A DNA stretch of 64,000 nucleotides, from the NCBI RefSeq assembly GCF_040958095.1, contig NC_091156.1, positions 18,935,202-18,999,201 on the forward strand, in the 5' to 3' direction. The DNA comes from Procambarus clarkii (taxonomy: Eukaryota; Arthropoda; Malacostraca; Decapoda; Cambaridae). Below are positions 33,833 through 45,128 of the stretch, piece by piece (positions within the stretch are counted from its first letter, which is position 1; every line of letters starts with the position of its first letter). A program made the position numbers and the translations under genes. Under the pieces are notes generated by a model. It was not told where the DNA came from and made no database searches. It saw only the letters and a program-made list of their open reading frames with translations.

Positions 33833-34306
33833 AGGAGGGGGGGGAGGTCCCTAGTGAAGGCGTGAGGAAGGGACTACGGGTCGACTGGGTCTAGGGACAG
33901 GTCTTTGATTGAGGACTAAAGGGGAGGAACTCATTAACTTGTGCACCAGTCGTTGCTCAGGTGTTTTACAAAGTTACTGTGTTTCATTGCACCATGGAGT
34001 TGTGCTGTATTAAATCGCTCAATCGAAATCTTTATTCATAAATGGGTTCATATTGCTAATGATTTAATTTTCAAAATGTCAAGTTATAATAGTAATAATA
34101 ACCTAACAGATCATTATGATTATAAGTTATAAATATAACAATGCAATTTTCGACATATTGTATTAATGAAGAAGATCATTGAAACAATAACCTGCTACTA
34201 TTTTAACAGCATTCGTAGATACATAATTTGGACACATGCAAATGAATTAGAAGTAATCCAATCCTTCACAGCGGGATACAGCTCAGTAGTAGTAGTAGGA
34301 GAGTCG

Positions 34307-34630
34307 AGGAACTGAACAAATTTTTATAAAATATTTTGTCTATGAAAGCCTTGTCGTTCAAATTTTATGAATTTTATTGATTTTTCGTATCAACATATAT
34401 ATACAACCACCCTAACTGGGAGAAATATATTGTCCTTATTTTATGTCTTAGAATACAACAATACAGCTCATTGTATTGTTGTATTCTAGGACATAAATTA
34501 AGGAAAACATATTTCTCCCAGTTAGGGTGGTTGTATATATATGTTGATACGAAAAATCAATAAAATTCATAAAATTTGAACGACAAGGCTTTCATAGACA
34601 AAATATTTTATAAAAGTTTGTTCAGTTCCT
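34307..34630. mobile_element. Snapback element, near-perfect 155 bp inverted repeat
   Basis: AGGAACTGAACAAATTTTTA through AGAATACAACAATAC, spacer near 34452-34463, then the complement ending TTCAGTTCCT. A few mismatches only. A/T-rich, no coding content. Upstream of gene B. Confidence 0.75.
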
Positions 34631-34897
34631 GGTTTTACATCATCAATAGGTCGATGGTCTTGTCTGAGTCAAACTGACATTAAAGGCAGCTCATGTATCA
34701 TCAAACTGATGGCAAGAGGATATAAGTTGCTACTCAACAAGCCATCTCCTTGTGACAGTAATTAATAATCTCAAGTATTCAGCTGGGTGTATCTCTGCTG
34801 ATTAGCTGTTTAACTCTGTCCTGTAGACCTGATACAGAAGTATACGCAACATTTAGTCTAAGGTATTTTAATACAATTAAGTTGACTTTTCTGGAAA

Positions 34898-35505
34898 TAT
34901 ATGAGTGGTCCGTGATGAGTGAGTGGCCTGTGGTGAGTGAGTGGCCTGTGGTGAGTGAGTGGCCCGTGATGAGTGAGTGGCCTGTGGTGAGTGAGTGGCC
35001 TGTGGTGAGTGAGTGGCCTGTGGTGAGTGAGTGGCCCGTGATGAGTGAGTGGCCCGTGATGAGTGAGTGGCCCGTGGTGAGTGAGTGGCCCGTGATGAGT
35101 GAGTGGCCTGTGGTGAGTGAGTGGCCCGTGGTGAGTGAGTGGCCCGTGATGAGTGAGTGGCCCGTGATGAGTGAGTGGCCCGTGGTGAGTGAGTGGCCCG
35201 TGATGAGTGAGTGGCCCGTGGTGAGTGAGTGGCCCGTGATGAGTGAGTGGCCCGTGATGAGTGAGTGGCCCGTGATGAGTGAGTGGCCCGTAATGAGTGA
35301 GTGGCCCGTGATGAGTGAGTGACCCGTGATGAGTGAGTGGCCCGTGGTGAGTGAGTGACCCGAGATGAGTGAGTGACCCGAGATGAGTGAGTGACCCGAG
35401 ATGAGTGAGTGGCCCGTGGTGAGTGAGTGGCCCGTGATGAGTGAGTGACCCGAGATGAGTGAGTGGCCCGTGGTGAGTGAGTGGCCCGTGATGAGTGACG
35501 GCTGA
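34898..35505. repeat. 20 bp tandem repeat upstream of gene B
   Basis: About 30 units GTGAGTGAGTGGCCCGTGAT with GTGG, CCTG and GAGAT variants. Confidence 0.95.
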
Positions 35506-35689
35506 GAAAAGTGTGAATGATGTGTTTTGGATGGCTGACTCACTTCAGACAAAACGGTATAGGCTTTTGTTAATAAATTATCCGGGTGTCAAAATGAATA
35601 AATTGACTCATAATAACATTCGTTCGGGTCTCAGAAAACTAACAAGTCCCTGTATGTGTTAGTTTTCTGGGTCTCCCTGAAAGTGGCCA

Positions 35690-37300
35690 TCTAGCCTCTC
35701 TCAGCTGTACTGTGAGGTACATAGGTATCAGCCAATGTAGACGCACATGTGCAGTCCCATACGACCTGTTTATCATCTCTCCATGGCTGCAGGGTGACTC
35801 CATCTGGGCGTTTGTGACTGTTGTCAGGTCTGTACAACTGAGGTTCCCTTTGTGCTGGACACCCAGCTGTAGCTAAACTTCTCTTGATGATGTCATTGAC
35901 TGCTTCATGTCTGGCAATCTTTCCCTGTGTCTTACGACAGATGAGACCATGGCTGCTGTATTGGTCTGCCGATACATAGCCTCAGATACACCGGTGTTCG
36001 GTGGAGATAGGGGCGGCAAGGCGCAGGGCAACACCAATACTTAGGGCCCGATGGTCCAGGCGGGTGCCCAAGGCGGAATTAGGGACTGCCAGCAGGAAGT
36101 CCCCGTCATGGGGAGCTTGAACAGCTATGAGACGCGTTTTGTCCTTCCCAGAAGCTGCCTCCAGCAATTCTGTGGAAATGTTCTCCACTATGGTGCTATT
36201 CCATTTAACCTGTTTGCAGTCGTTTGGAAAAGTTGGTCGAGGTTGCTGGACACTTTCTGTGGAAACAACTTCATGTTCCCCAAACAACAGTGTCGATTCC
36301 CTACTGTACCCTGCTGAAACTAAGGGGAGTAGACAAGGCAAGCTTGTTCGAACTGCTTCCAGTACCACATCCCTTTTAACCTGGTTGAAAGTATTTTTAA
36401 AGTCTAATTTAATTAATGCCTTATTATCTGGGAGGTGATTAATATAGGCTCGTCCTGCATGAGCTGCTGCTTCACAGCCATGAGGGGACACCGAAACCTA
36501 GTTCATGGGGTCTAAGCATCTTTGCAGCTTCTATGCTCATGTTTCTGACAGCTGCCCTGGTAACGAGGCGCCGAAGACCCACGGCAATGGGTCTGACTCC
36601 ACCATCCTTCTTCTTAAGGGCACAAAGGGATGCTCCGAAGAATAAACTTTTAATTGTATCTGGGATCAACCCAGAGACAGTTGTCGACAAACTTCGTGAT
36701 CTCTGACAGTAGTGTCTCGGCAACTTCGCCGAGAACTGGGTTTGTCATCTCCTTGAGGTGCTGAGGTCTTACTCCAGTGTATCCCCCTGCTGAACCTGGC
36801 GGAAATGACATGATGGCTTAGTATACCTCTTGACACTTAGAGGAATAGAGGTCCCAGATCTGGGACATTTGTGTCCCAAGCAGTGGGTTCCCATGGTACT
36901 CTGGGAGGGTGCTTTTCTCTCAGTGAGTCGGCGGTAGCGGTATTTCTAGGAGCGATTGTGTCTTCACTGGTAAGTAACCTAATTGCCCCTACTGTGTTGC
37001 CCTCTTCATTTTTTTGGTCATTTGTGTTCTTTGTTTAAAATTATCATTGGAACTCTTGGGTCTTCCACGACGGTTTTTGCGTTGAGGAGGGATGGGGATC
37101 AAGTTGTCAGCTCTGGGGAAATTATTTATTGCCCTAGTGACTGATGAGGCTAGCGACTTGCCTCCTCTTGCAGGTACGCCTAAGCAAATATTGCCAAACA
37201 GGAGCAAATTATGCCATGCTTTGATGGTGGCTGCAGCATTAAGATTTTCAGACCGTTCATTTACTCTCCTCTCGTCCGGTTTAACACAGGCCTAGTCCTA
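35690..37300 (-). mobile_element. Decayed LINE with restriction-like endonuclease (R2/NeSL-type)
   Basis: Reading minus strand from the right: a GAPARGGKSLASSV-like block (written here as GVPARGGKSLASSV), RRGRPKSS, RT core KKKDGGVRPIAVGLRRLVTR and IKLDFKNTFNQVKRDVVL, then GDFLLAVPNSALGTRLDHRA. The C-terminal part carries HGLICRKTQGKIARHEAVND and RPDGVTLQPWRDDKQVVWDC. The PD-x13-D spacing after a cysteine/histidine region is the signature of the restriction-like endonuclease. Several stops and frameshifts interrupt it. Truncated copy; not likely to be functional. Confidence 0.75.
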
Positions 37301-37664
37301 ACATTGAGCCTTTAGCGTGCCCAATCGTTCAGGTGCAGCGGTACTAAGTGTGCGACACCTTGACTACCAACTGTTGTAGGTTGTGGATAGCTGGATTGTA
37401 TAGAACTTCATGCAGACATTATTTGTGAGGCGGTATCTGGAGTCTACCCAGAGGTACAGTGGGACGGCACTGGGCCGCCTTGTGGTGTACCTGGCCCCAC
37501 GCTCCCCTCGTGTGTAAAATAGTCCTTGGGCCCTCCTTCCCAGGGTCGTGGTTTGTGTGCGCGACTGGTGGTGTGTTTACATGAGGTGGGTGACAGTGTC
37601 CTAGCCTGGGCGAGTGGTGGAGCCCCGGGCAGCTACCCTGTGCTGCGCCTCCTGGCCCGTTGTT

Positions 37665-39263
37665 ATGGCAACCGGGCTCAGTACCACCCTATCTTCTGTT
37701 GTGCTTGCTAATCCAAGTGATCTCCAAGCAATGGATCCTGAGCCCGCCGCCGAGGAATATGTTGATGCTCGAAGTGGGTTGCAGTCACCCGATGACATGG
37801 AACCCGATGCTGATCTGGATAACGGAAATGAGTGGCATTTGCAACAATCAAGGAATGCGAGAAGAAAGTCTAAACTTGCAGACTCTGCTGATGGCGATGA
37901 GGACATTGGCAATGATGACAGAAACACCGGAACCCGTGTGAAGACGGTGGAGGTGGGCGGTGGTGGGCCCACCCAGCCAGTGGCCCGCCCACCCAAGCCT
38001 CCTATTGCTCCCCGCGCTGACTATGTGCGCCTGGCATTCCCAGCTGGAACATCCACCAACGATAAACTTAAATGGTTCGAACAACTTTCTACTAAGTTCT
38101 CCAAAACACTCCTCGATATAGTCCGACCTAGACCAACATCCCCTTACATCTTTGTGTCACGTAAGCAGGAAAATATCATCACTCAACTGGTTAAAGGTGA
38201 GATTGCTAATATTGTTTTCACCAGAGAAGACATCATCAATCGACCTAAAAAATTTAAGGAATATATTGTTACCAGTTTTCCCAAAGAGTATCCTCTTGAT
38301 AGAGCTTATACCCTTGACGGGGTCTACAAGGCAAGACGGATATATAAGGATGGTCATCCTCTCAACAGGATCATCATTGTTTGGAATGGCAGTGACCCTC
38401 CCCCTGAACATTACACCTTTTTTGGACATTTCATCCCATCAAGTCCTATAAAATCTTGGGTATCCCCCCCTGTTGTTTGTTATAAGTGCCATGGTACTCA
38501 TCATATCTCTAGGTACTGTCAACATGACCCTGTGTGTGGGCTCTGTGCTGAACAGCACCAAACAAGGGAGTGTCCTCACAGGGACCCCCCTACCCTTGAG
38601 GATGGGGAGGAAGCCTCTCCTCTGGTCCGGAAGTGTCCCAGGTGTAAGCGTCAAGGTGTAGATGTTTGGCATCCTGGCTGCCCTCGACGCCCCGCCCTCT
38701 CTACCATGAGCAGGACGCCGGAGGCGTCTGGTCCAGCTGCAGGAGGCACCCAGCTGGAAGCTCCTAATGTCACCTCTAGTAAGCAGTTTCCAACCCTCGA
38801 TGGGCTAAGGCAAACAAGCAAAGATACAGAAGAAATTAACTGGTTAAAAAATAAAATTATGGAATTGGAAGCTAAAATACAAACATTAGTGATGAATCTG
38901 CCCGGTGATAGTGAAGTGAATCATGCTAGCGATAGTGATCAAGTAAATTCTCCCAGCACCAGTAGTGATGCGAGTGGTAATGTTGCAGCTGCTGAGGCTA
39001 CTTCACCTGTCTCTACGGAACGTGAGTGTCAAATCCCCATGGGGAATGGTGTTAGAGTAGTCATTGATCCCTCACTGGCACCCCAACTAGATCGTCAAGA
39101 CACCCTTGATTTGGTTAAAGGTAAAGAGTTTAAAAGAATACCAACTCCTACTCAGGTTAGACGCCTCCTAGACAAAAGTACTCAGGACACACGGAACAAA
39201 ATTACTTATGTTCTCCAATTGTTTTACGAACTTAAATGTTACCTTAATTCCCTTGACACTTAA
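37665..39263 (+). CDS. LINE ORF1: gag-like protein with zinc knuckles
   Basis: 532-residue open frame from the ATG at 37665. N-terminal part is acidic and low-complexity; the middle (residues about 130-265) is a nucleic-acid-binding-like region. Cysteine-rich knuckles lie at about 270-345: CYKCHGTHHISRYC (CX2CX4HX4C), CGLCAEQHQTREC (CX2CX4HX4C) and a CPRC...C variant. The C-terminal part is Ser/Asn-rich. The stop (39261-39263) lies two bases before the ORF2 ATG, a stop-then-restart layout common in two-ORF LINEs. The frame is unbroken. It belongs to the element spanning about 37300-43225. Confidence 0.88.
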   Translation: MATGLSTTLSSVVLANPSDLQAMDPEPAAEEYVDARSGLQSPDDMEPDADLDNGNEWHLQQSRNARRKSKLADSADGDEDIGNDDRNTGTRVKTVEVGGGGPTQPVARPPKPPIAPRADYVRLAFPAGTSTNDKLKWFEQLSTKFSKTLLDIVRPRPTSPYIFVSRKQENIITQLVKGEIANIVFTREDIINRPKKFKEYIVTSFPKEYPLDRAYTLDGVYKARRIYKDGHPLNRIIIVWNGSDPPPEHYTFFGHFIPSSPIKSWVSPPVVCYKCHGTHHISRYCQHDPVCGLCAEQHQTRECPHRDPPTLEDGEEASPLVRKCPRCKRQGVDVWHPGCPRRPALSTMSRTPEASGPAAGGTQLEAPNVTSSKQFPTLDGLRQTSKDTEEINWLKNKIMELEAKIQTLVMNLPGDSEVNHASDSDQVNSPSTSSDASGNVAAAEATSPVSTERECQIPMGNGVRVVIDPSLAPQLDRQDTLDLVKGKEFKRIPTPTQVRRLLDKSTQDTRNKITYVLQLFYELKCYLNSLDT

Positions 39264-39265
39264 CC

Positions 39266-42200
39266 ATGGCTCATCAAACAAAAACAATTAAGTTTCTTTC
39301 TTGGAATATTCGAAGTGTTTATCTTCGGATAAATGACGTAATCTTGTATGCTAAAATGAGAGACGTAGATGTGATCTGTTTACAGGAACCATATACGACC
39401 ACAACTATCAAGAAGGTCCCACCTAGGATACCTGGGTATATAGCATACAACAACAGTATTGGAACTGGTTTACTAACGTATATTAAGAGTGGATTAATCT
39501 GTAAACTAATTAAAAATCATAGGAGTGATAGTATACATTATCAAAAATTCAAATTGCAAACTGCAAATAGCCATTTCCTACTGTATAACATATATGGACG
39601 ATGTAATGTACTTAAAGCAGACCTGCTACCGAAACCTACAGGTAACACAGCTATGTTATGTATGGGTGACTTTAATGCTCGTCACACTGCTCTTGGTGAC
39701 GTTCAGTGTAACAATAATGGAAGGGTCTTCTTGAAATACCTTAATGATCATAATATTACTGTGTATGATACTGATAAACAGACCCATTTATTGGGGGGTA
39801 GACTGGATTATGTGATTGGATACAGCCTAGTAGATAGCAACGTCAACGTTAAGCTCATCCCAGAACTAGTAAGTGATCATTTTGCAATATATTGTGAATA
39901 CAATGTGGCGGATATTAGGTCCAATCCTCATCCTAGAGTTAAAATTAACATTCCAGACAATCTTAAACAGCACTTTAAGGCTTATGTACATAAGTGGTAC
40001 ACTGGGTATACACCTGTATCAGTGGACCACTTTTACAATGATCTTGTCAGTATCATTACCAGTTATTATGATACCTGGGTTAAATCAAGGAAAAAAAAGA
40101 ACACTCGTTCTTCCTCATGGACAGAGGATCCTATTATTATTGCAGAGCGAGCTAAAGTGCTTCAGCTTGCTGACTCTTATAAACGAGACAAAACAGCTGA
40201 CAATTTACTTGCATTCCTTAATGCCAACAGAGATTTTCGCGAGCTTAAGGGTCAAGTTAAGAACACATATTGGGAACAATTCCTACAAGGTATCAATAGA
40301 ACTACAACATTATCAGAAATGTGGAACAAAATTAAAAACATTACCAAACCTTCAGCCCCAGTTCAGCTTCATCATACTCCTGCAGAATATGCTGACATGC
40401 TCCTAGCTCAATGGTCTAGTGTCTCACAAATTTCTTCCTTACCCCCAGATATACAGCAGCATTTAAGACATACCAACATTAACAGAAACTTTAATATTGA
40501 AATAGCACGCTCCTCACCAGATTTAACGGATCAGTTTCCTATAACCCCCTTTGAATTAACATCAGCATTAGGAAAACCTAGGCAAACTGCCCCTGGTGAG
40601 GATGGTATAACTTATAACATCTTGAGCTTACTGAATGATGTCCCTAGCCACCCTCTGCTTGACCTCTATCAAATGAGTCTCTCACAAGGTATCTTGCCAA
40701 AGAAATGGACACAAAGTCTCATAATACCAATTCCTAAACCTAACTCTCAAAAATTCAGACCCATTTCCCTTACATCTTGCATGTGTAAAGTCTTGGAGAG
40801 AATTGTTCTCAATCGTGTCATGTTTCAGGTCAAAGAAAAACTGGCCCCAAACCTATATGGGTTCATGCCCAAGTGTAGCACACAAACATGCTTTGCTGAA
40901 TACTTTGTAAACTCCCAGGATGGGACACAGGCAGCCTTTATTGACCTAAAGTCAGCTTTCGATGTAGCGAATGGCGAAATAATATTAGAGCAACTTGCTG
41001 AATTTGGAATCAAAGGTAATCTTCTGAGTTGGATAAAGAGCTACCTATCCAACAGGCGTGCTAGTGTCCTATTTAAAGGAGTTAAAAGTACAAGAACAGA
41101 TGCATTCGAACTAGGCACACCTCAAGGCGGTGTCCTAAGCCCTATGCTCTTCAATATACTTATGCACAAACTTATCCATGACATACCTGTACAACCTACG
41201 GAAACAGTTATATGTTATGCTGATGACATTTGTATTATGGCACACAGTAAACCAAGGCTACAAATGTTACTTGATGCATTCTCCAAGAAAGTAGTAGAAT
41301 GTGGCCTCATAATCTCTGTTGATAAAACAAGGGTTCTTATTCCCCATTCTCTTCATGCTAACTATACTATTAATGGAGTGCCCGTGGAGACTTGTGAGTC
41401 TTATAAATATCTTGGAGTCGAGGTTAATGATACAAATCTCATCAGCAACCTGCGTAAAAAACTTGTTGAGCGTCTTAAACCTCTCAGAACTCTTGTTGGC
41501 AAAGGATTTGGCATTAACATAAAATATGCTCGTAGTTTTTATATTGCCTTTATACGATCTGTTGTTGATTATTATGCCTTGCATCTTCTTAATTTTTCTC
41601 CTAAACAATTACAAGGCCTAGATGTAGTACAGAATGATGCCATGCGCATCATCCTGGGTTGTCCTAGAACTGTCAGAATTGTTAACATGAGAAAGGAACT
41701 AAACTTACCTTCCATTTACGAAAGAATAGTTCTACTTAGTACTATGTTTTGCGCCAAAACTTTGAAAAATAATGGTCCCCCCAGCTCTATTCAAATTAAA
41801 TTGAGATCCATTCTAAACAATTCTGACTGTTCCCTCAATCCGCCGCAAAAAGCTCCCTACAGTGTGTGGCTCAGTTGTTGTGTCTATAATCTTCAGAAAC
41901 TGAATGTATCTCTTAACCCTGATAAAACTGTTCACTATATTCCCCCTTGGAAAGATGTGGAGGTCTCTCTGCATTATACTCCCATCAGTGTAAAACAAAT
42001 GTATAACACTGACATTTTGAGATGTATAACATTAGAAGCTATTGACAGTCATCTTCAAATTCTCAAACCGACTGAATCCTATGCCTTTACTGATGGCTCT
42101 GTGCAGTTAGGCACTGGTAGAACAGGTTGTGCATGTGCAGTGTATAAAGGGAATGAAATGATCATGACTAGTACACAGAGATTGAACAACTGGGCAAGCA

Positions 42201-42922
42201 CGACACAGACCGAGCTATTGGGTATTTATCTAGCCACTGAATACCTTAAGCTCAATGGTGGTGGAGTTATTTTCTGTGACTCTAAAAGTGCTCTGCAGTC
42301 CTTAAATAACCCATCACAATGTATGTCGGAAGTAGCTTGTAATATTAAATGGAATGTAATTTTTGCCAATGATAATAATTCTTGTATAAAATTTGTGTGG
42401 ATCCCATCCCATGTTGGAGTTGAAAAACATGACTTTGTAGATCAATTGGCCAATGAGGCTTGCAGGAAAGAAAACATTGATTATGATTTTGGACTATCTA
42501 ATGCAGTTATTAGAAACATACAAATTAAAGAAATTAATTCAGATTTAGAAGAACTAAGAAATGCACAGAGACCTGAAAGCTGCAGTATTAAAAGTTATGA
42601 CAAGTTCTGTAATAATAGGTATTTGTATGGTCAGCACAGTAACCGGACCAGGCAATGTGATGTAGTAATCGCGCGAATTCGCCTTGGCTATAGACACATC
42701 TGGCAGGTTAGTGAGGCTGAGCCACTACCAGAATATTCAGATTGTAAACTCTGTGATAAACCTTTAATGCATTCACTAGAACACTATATTGATGAATGTG
42801 AAACCGTAAAGGACTTTAGACCTCCTGGCCTATTGTACCACCAACTGTGTAACTATTTTATTGACTCAGGTGTTCTGGACGACATCCTAACAATTTACCC
42901 AAAATTTGCTTGTCCATTTTAA
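39266..42922 (+). CDS. LINE ORF2: APE endonuclease - reverse transcriptase - RNase H
   Basis: Unbroken 1218-residue frame. AP-type endonuclease at the N-terminus (SWNIRS near 12-17, LQEPYT, MGDFNARH, SDHFAIYC near 205). Reverse transcriptase in the middle (FRPISLTSCMCKVLERIV, FIDLKSAFD, GTPQGGVLSPMLFNI, YADD with Asp 653 and 654). RNase H near 935-1065 (FTDGS with Asp 943, QTELLGI, FCDSKSAL, WIPSHVGV, DQLANEA), so all four acidic positions are present. A C-terminal CX2C...HX4C motif follows (CKLCDKPLMHSLEHYIDEC). APE plus RT plus RNase H places it in the I group of non-LTR retrotransposons; the exact clade needs a tree. This copy could be recent, since both ORFs are open while neighbouring LINEs are decayed. 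Confidence 0.93.
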   Translation: MAHQTKTIKFLSWNIRSVYLRINDVILYAKMRDVDVICLQEPYTTTTIKKVPPRIPGYIAYNNSIGTGLLTYIKSGLICKLIKNHRSDSIHYQKFKLQTANSHFLLYNIYGRCNVLKADLLPKPTGNTAMLCMGDFNARHTALGDVQCNNNGRVFLKYLNDHNITVYDTDKQTHLLGGRLDYVIGYSLVDSNVNVKLIPELVSDHFAIYCEYNVADIRSNPHPRVKINIPDNLKQHFKAYVHKWYTGYTPVSVDHFYNDLVSIITSYYDTWVKSRKKKNTRSSSWTEDPIIIAERAKVLQLADSYKRDKTADNLLAFLNANRDFRELKGQVKNTYWEQFLQGINRTTTLSEMWNKIKNITKPSAPVQLHHTPAEYADMLLAQWSSVSQISSLPPDIQQHLRHTNINRNFNIEIARSSPDLTDQFPITPFELTSALGKPRQTAPGEDGITYNILSLLNDVPSHPLLDLYQMSLSQGILPKKWTQSLIIPIPKPNSQKFRPISLTSCMCKVLERIVLNRVMFQVKEKLAPNLYGFMPKCSTQTCFAEYFVNSQDGTQAAFIDLKSAFDVANGEIILEQLAEFGIKGNLLSWIKSYLSNRRASVLFKGVKSTRTDAFELGTPQGGVLSPMLFNILMHKLIHDIPVQPTETVICYADDICIMAHSKPRLQMLLDAFSKKVVECGLIISVDKTRVLIPHSLHANYTINGVPVETCESYKYLGVEVNDTNLISNLRKKLVERLKPLRTLVGKGFGINIKYARSFYIAFIRSVVDYYALHLLNFSPKQLQGLDVVQNDAMRIILGCPRTVRIVNMRKELNLPSIYERIVLLSTMFCAKTLKNNGPPSSIQIKLRSILNNSDCSLNPPQKAPYSVWLSCCVYNLQKLNVSLNPDKTVHYIPPWKDVEVSLHYTPISVKQMYNTDILRCITLEAIDSHLQILKPTESYAFTDGSVQLGTGRTGCACAVYKGNEMIMTSTQRLNNWASTTQTELLGIYLATEYLKLNGGGVIFCDSKSALQSLNNPSQCMSEVACNIKWNVIFANDNNSCIKFVWIPSHVGVEKHDFVDQLANEACRKENIDYDFGLSNAVIRNIQIKEINSDLEELRNAQRPESCSIKSYDKFCNNRYLYGQHSNRTRQCDVVIARIRLGYRHIWQVSEAEPLPEYSDCKLCDKPLMHSLEHYIDECETVKDFRPPGLLYHQLCNYFIDSGVLDDILTIYPKFACPF

Positions 42923-43244
42923 AGAATGAAGAACAATTTCTACTTATATTCTAAGCTGTATCACTTATGAACCCATCCCTGCACTTGTGTGGCAGTGCAC
43001 AATAGAAAGTTGTTTTCACATATCCACACATTAAAACATTGATTGTAACCGTGATATATATGTGCTTCAGCCTACAGTTTAGGCCTATTGTCTTATGTAT
43101 GACCCTCTGTCCTGCGTGACAGTGAATACTAGCATTAACCTCAATTTAATAAGACTATCAAAATCCTCAGATTAGGCAAAATTGTAATTAATTTTGTCAA
43201 TAAAGATGTTAATAAATAAAATTAAAAGGTCTGTATATTTCCCT

Positions 43245-43325
43245 GCTGCAAATAGGAGCAACTCGGTCGCGCACCCCGCTACTACCACTGAGCTAACCGT
43301 GCAATCTCCGCTCTTTCTATGGTAA
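43245..43325 (-). repeat. tRNA-like SINE head relic
   Basis: Minus strand CACGGTTAGCTCAGTGGTAG has a box A (TAGCTCAGTGG); no box B follows. Just 3' of the full-length LINE. Confidence 0.35.
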
Positions 43326-43392
43326 TAACGGATGCTATACCGATCATGTAAGATGTTAACACTCGGGCCGTCATACGAGGATGAAAACCAGT

Positions 43393-43397
<5 letters not shown>

Positions 43398-43462
<65 letters not shown>
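43398..43462. repeat. (AG)n microsatellite
   Basis: Pure GA run followed by imperfect GAGCGAGA to about 43560. Confidence 0.97.
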
Positions 43463-43463
<1 letters not shown>

Positions 43464-43562
43464 GAGTGAGGCAGAGCGAGAGCGAGAGCAAGGGAGGGAG
43501 AGCGAGAGCGACTGAGGGCGAGGGAGAGTGAGACACTAGTGAGGGAGAGTGAGATAGAAAGA

Positions 43563-43989
43563 TAGAGAAATTCGTAGTCACAGCCGATCGTATGAGTTAC
43601 CGAGTAACGCTGCCACCACCCTGAGTTACCGGACAGGGGACCGGAGTGAGATTCGTAGGTCTTGCAAATGGAATAACCTACCAGGACAGGTGTAGGGGAC
43701 AATTCAACGGTACAAGGATCCTGGCCTGACACTCGAATAATCCTGACCACTTGGGAACTATAGAGTACACAAGAATAAGGCGGGACACACCCAATACTAA
43801 CACCACAACACAGGATGGACGGGGGAGGAGTACTGGATAAGTAAGGACACTAGGTCACTGGGGCAAAGGGGACGGTAGGCCCAATATCACTAAGACAATG
43901 AACCATTACAACATTTACTAACACTTGACAATATATGACTTTATTATATGACTATATGACTTTCAACTCTGACCTCCTCGTGACCCGGT
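43563..43989. other. Spacer B-C: nothing recognised
   Basis: No open frame or repeat; starts after the GA tract. Confidence 0.5.
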
Positions 43990-44470
43990 GACCGTTGACC
44001 TGTCCCTGTGGTTAACTTGTACAGAGGTGTAACTTTTTCCATTGTCTGCCGCCGCCTGACAGGCGCCGCGCCTGTGGCTTGTTCATGCTGTTATGATGTT
44101 CATGTTTACTACTATGTACTGCTCTCTTGTTACAGAGGTAGGTACTGGCCAGTGTGGCAGCGCACGTGTAGTCCCACACCACTAGTTTACCATCTTTCCA
44201 AGGAAGCAAGGTGACCCCATCTGGGCGCTTCTGAGGGTCGTTAGGTCTGAATAAGTGTGGTTCTCTTTGTGCCGGGCAGCGGGCTGTGGCGAGGCTCCTC
44301 TTGATGATGTCGTTGACTTCACTATGCCTCCAGTGCCATCCCCCCTGTGGTTTGGCAGAGTAGGGTATGGTGTACCTGTCAGCCACCACCTCTCTGCATA
44401 TACACCTATATTTGGTGTGGATTGGGGCAGCAAGGCGGAGGGCCACAGCAATTTGGAGGACGTGTGGTGT
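43990..44470 (-). mobile_element. Second fragment of the same RLE-type LINE family
   Basis: Minus strand encodes ALRLAAPIHTKYRCIC, VNDIIKRSLATARCPAQREP and RPDGVTLLPWKDGKLVVWDY, the endonuclease end of the element at 35690-37300. Bounded by a (TA)n tract on the right. Confidence 0.7.
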
Positions 44471-44482
44471 GAGACGTGTGCA

Positions 44483-44485
<3 letters not shown>

Positions 44486-44540
<55 letters not shown>

Positions 44541-44550
44541 TATATATAAT
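44486..44550. repeat. (TA)n microsatellite
   Basis: At the edge of the RLE-LINE fragment. Confidence 0.95.
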
Positions 44551-44871
44551 ATATAGTGTTCGATAACTGGATGATAAGAGTCGAGTGAGTTAAAGGAAAT
44601 CTGTGGAACATTTGGTAGGGTAAAACTTGAGTCTGTATTTAGCACTTTATCTTTCACACAAATTTATATAAAGTTGTCATTATCATCTCTAGTAGGTGTT
44701 AACAGAACTAAACCATGAACGTCAGTGCTCTCTGCTCAGACTAAAGTTTACAGCCATGTAAATGAAACCTTTTCACAAGCTCATGGCAAACATTAAGATA
44801 TCCTTGCACAAAATAAATACATTGCATTCCAGCATGTCAGTAGCTGGTAAGTATGACTCTCTGGAGCCAGG

Positions 44872-45128
44872 GGCCATATTCACGAAGCATTTACACAAGC
44901 ACTCACGAACCTGTACATCTTTTCTCTATTTTTGGCGGCTTTGTTTACAATTTATACAGATAATGAGCTCTGAAGCACCAGGAGGCTGTTTATAACAATA
45001 ACAATAGTTGATTGGGAAGTTTTCATGCTAGTAAAGAGTTTAATAAATGTAACAAAAGCCGTCAAAGATTGAGGAAAGATTTAAACGTTCGTACTTGCGT
45101 AACTGCTTCGTGAATCTGGCCCTTGGAC
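44872..45128. mobile_element. Foldback MITE, family 2
   Basis: Ends GGGGCCATATTCACGAAGCA and CTGCTTCGTGAATCTGGCCC with inverted GCGGCTTTGTTTAC / CAAAGCCGTCAAAGATTG. About 255 bp. Intergenic B-C. Confidence 0.7.

Larger units (their letters stand above)
37300..43225 (+). mobile_element. Full-length I-group non-LTR retrotransposon (LINE)
   Basis: About 5.9 kb: 5' leader (from about 37300), ORF1, ORF2, about 300 bp 3'UTR ending in an A/T-rich tail with AATAAA repeats. It lies directly beside a decayed minus-strand LINE. Ends are approximate because no target-site duplication was resolved. It sits in the spacer between genes B and C. Confidence 0.85.

Noticed and set aside
34779-35552. 257-residue minus-strand frame ITGHSLTTGHSL repeats
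   Set aside because: 20 bp array read through three frames; not flanked by any gene-like sequence.
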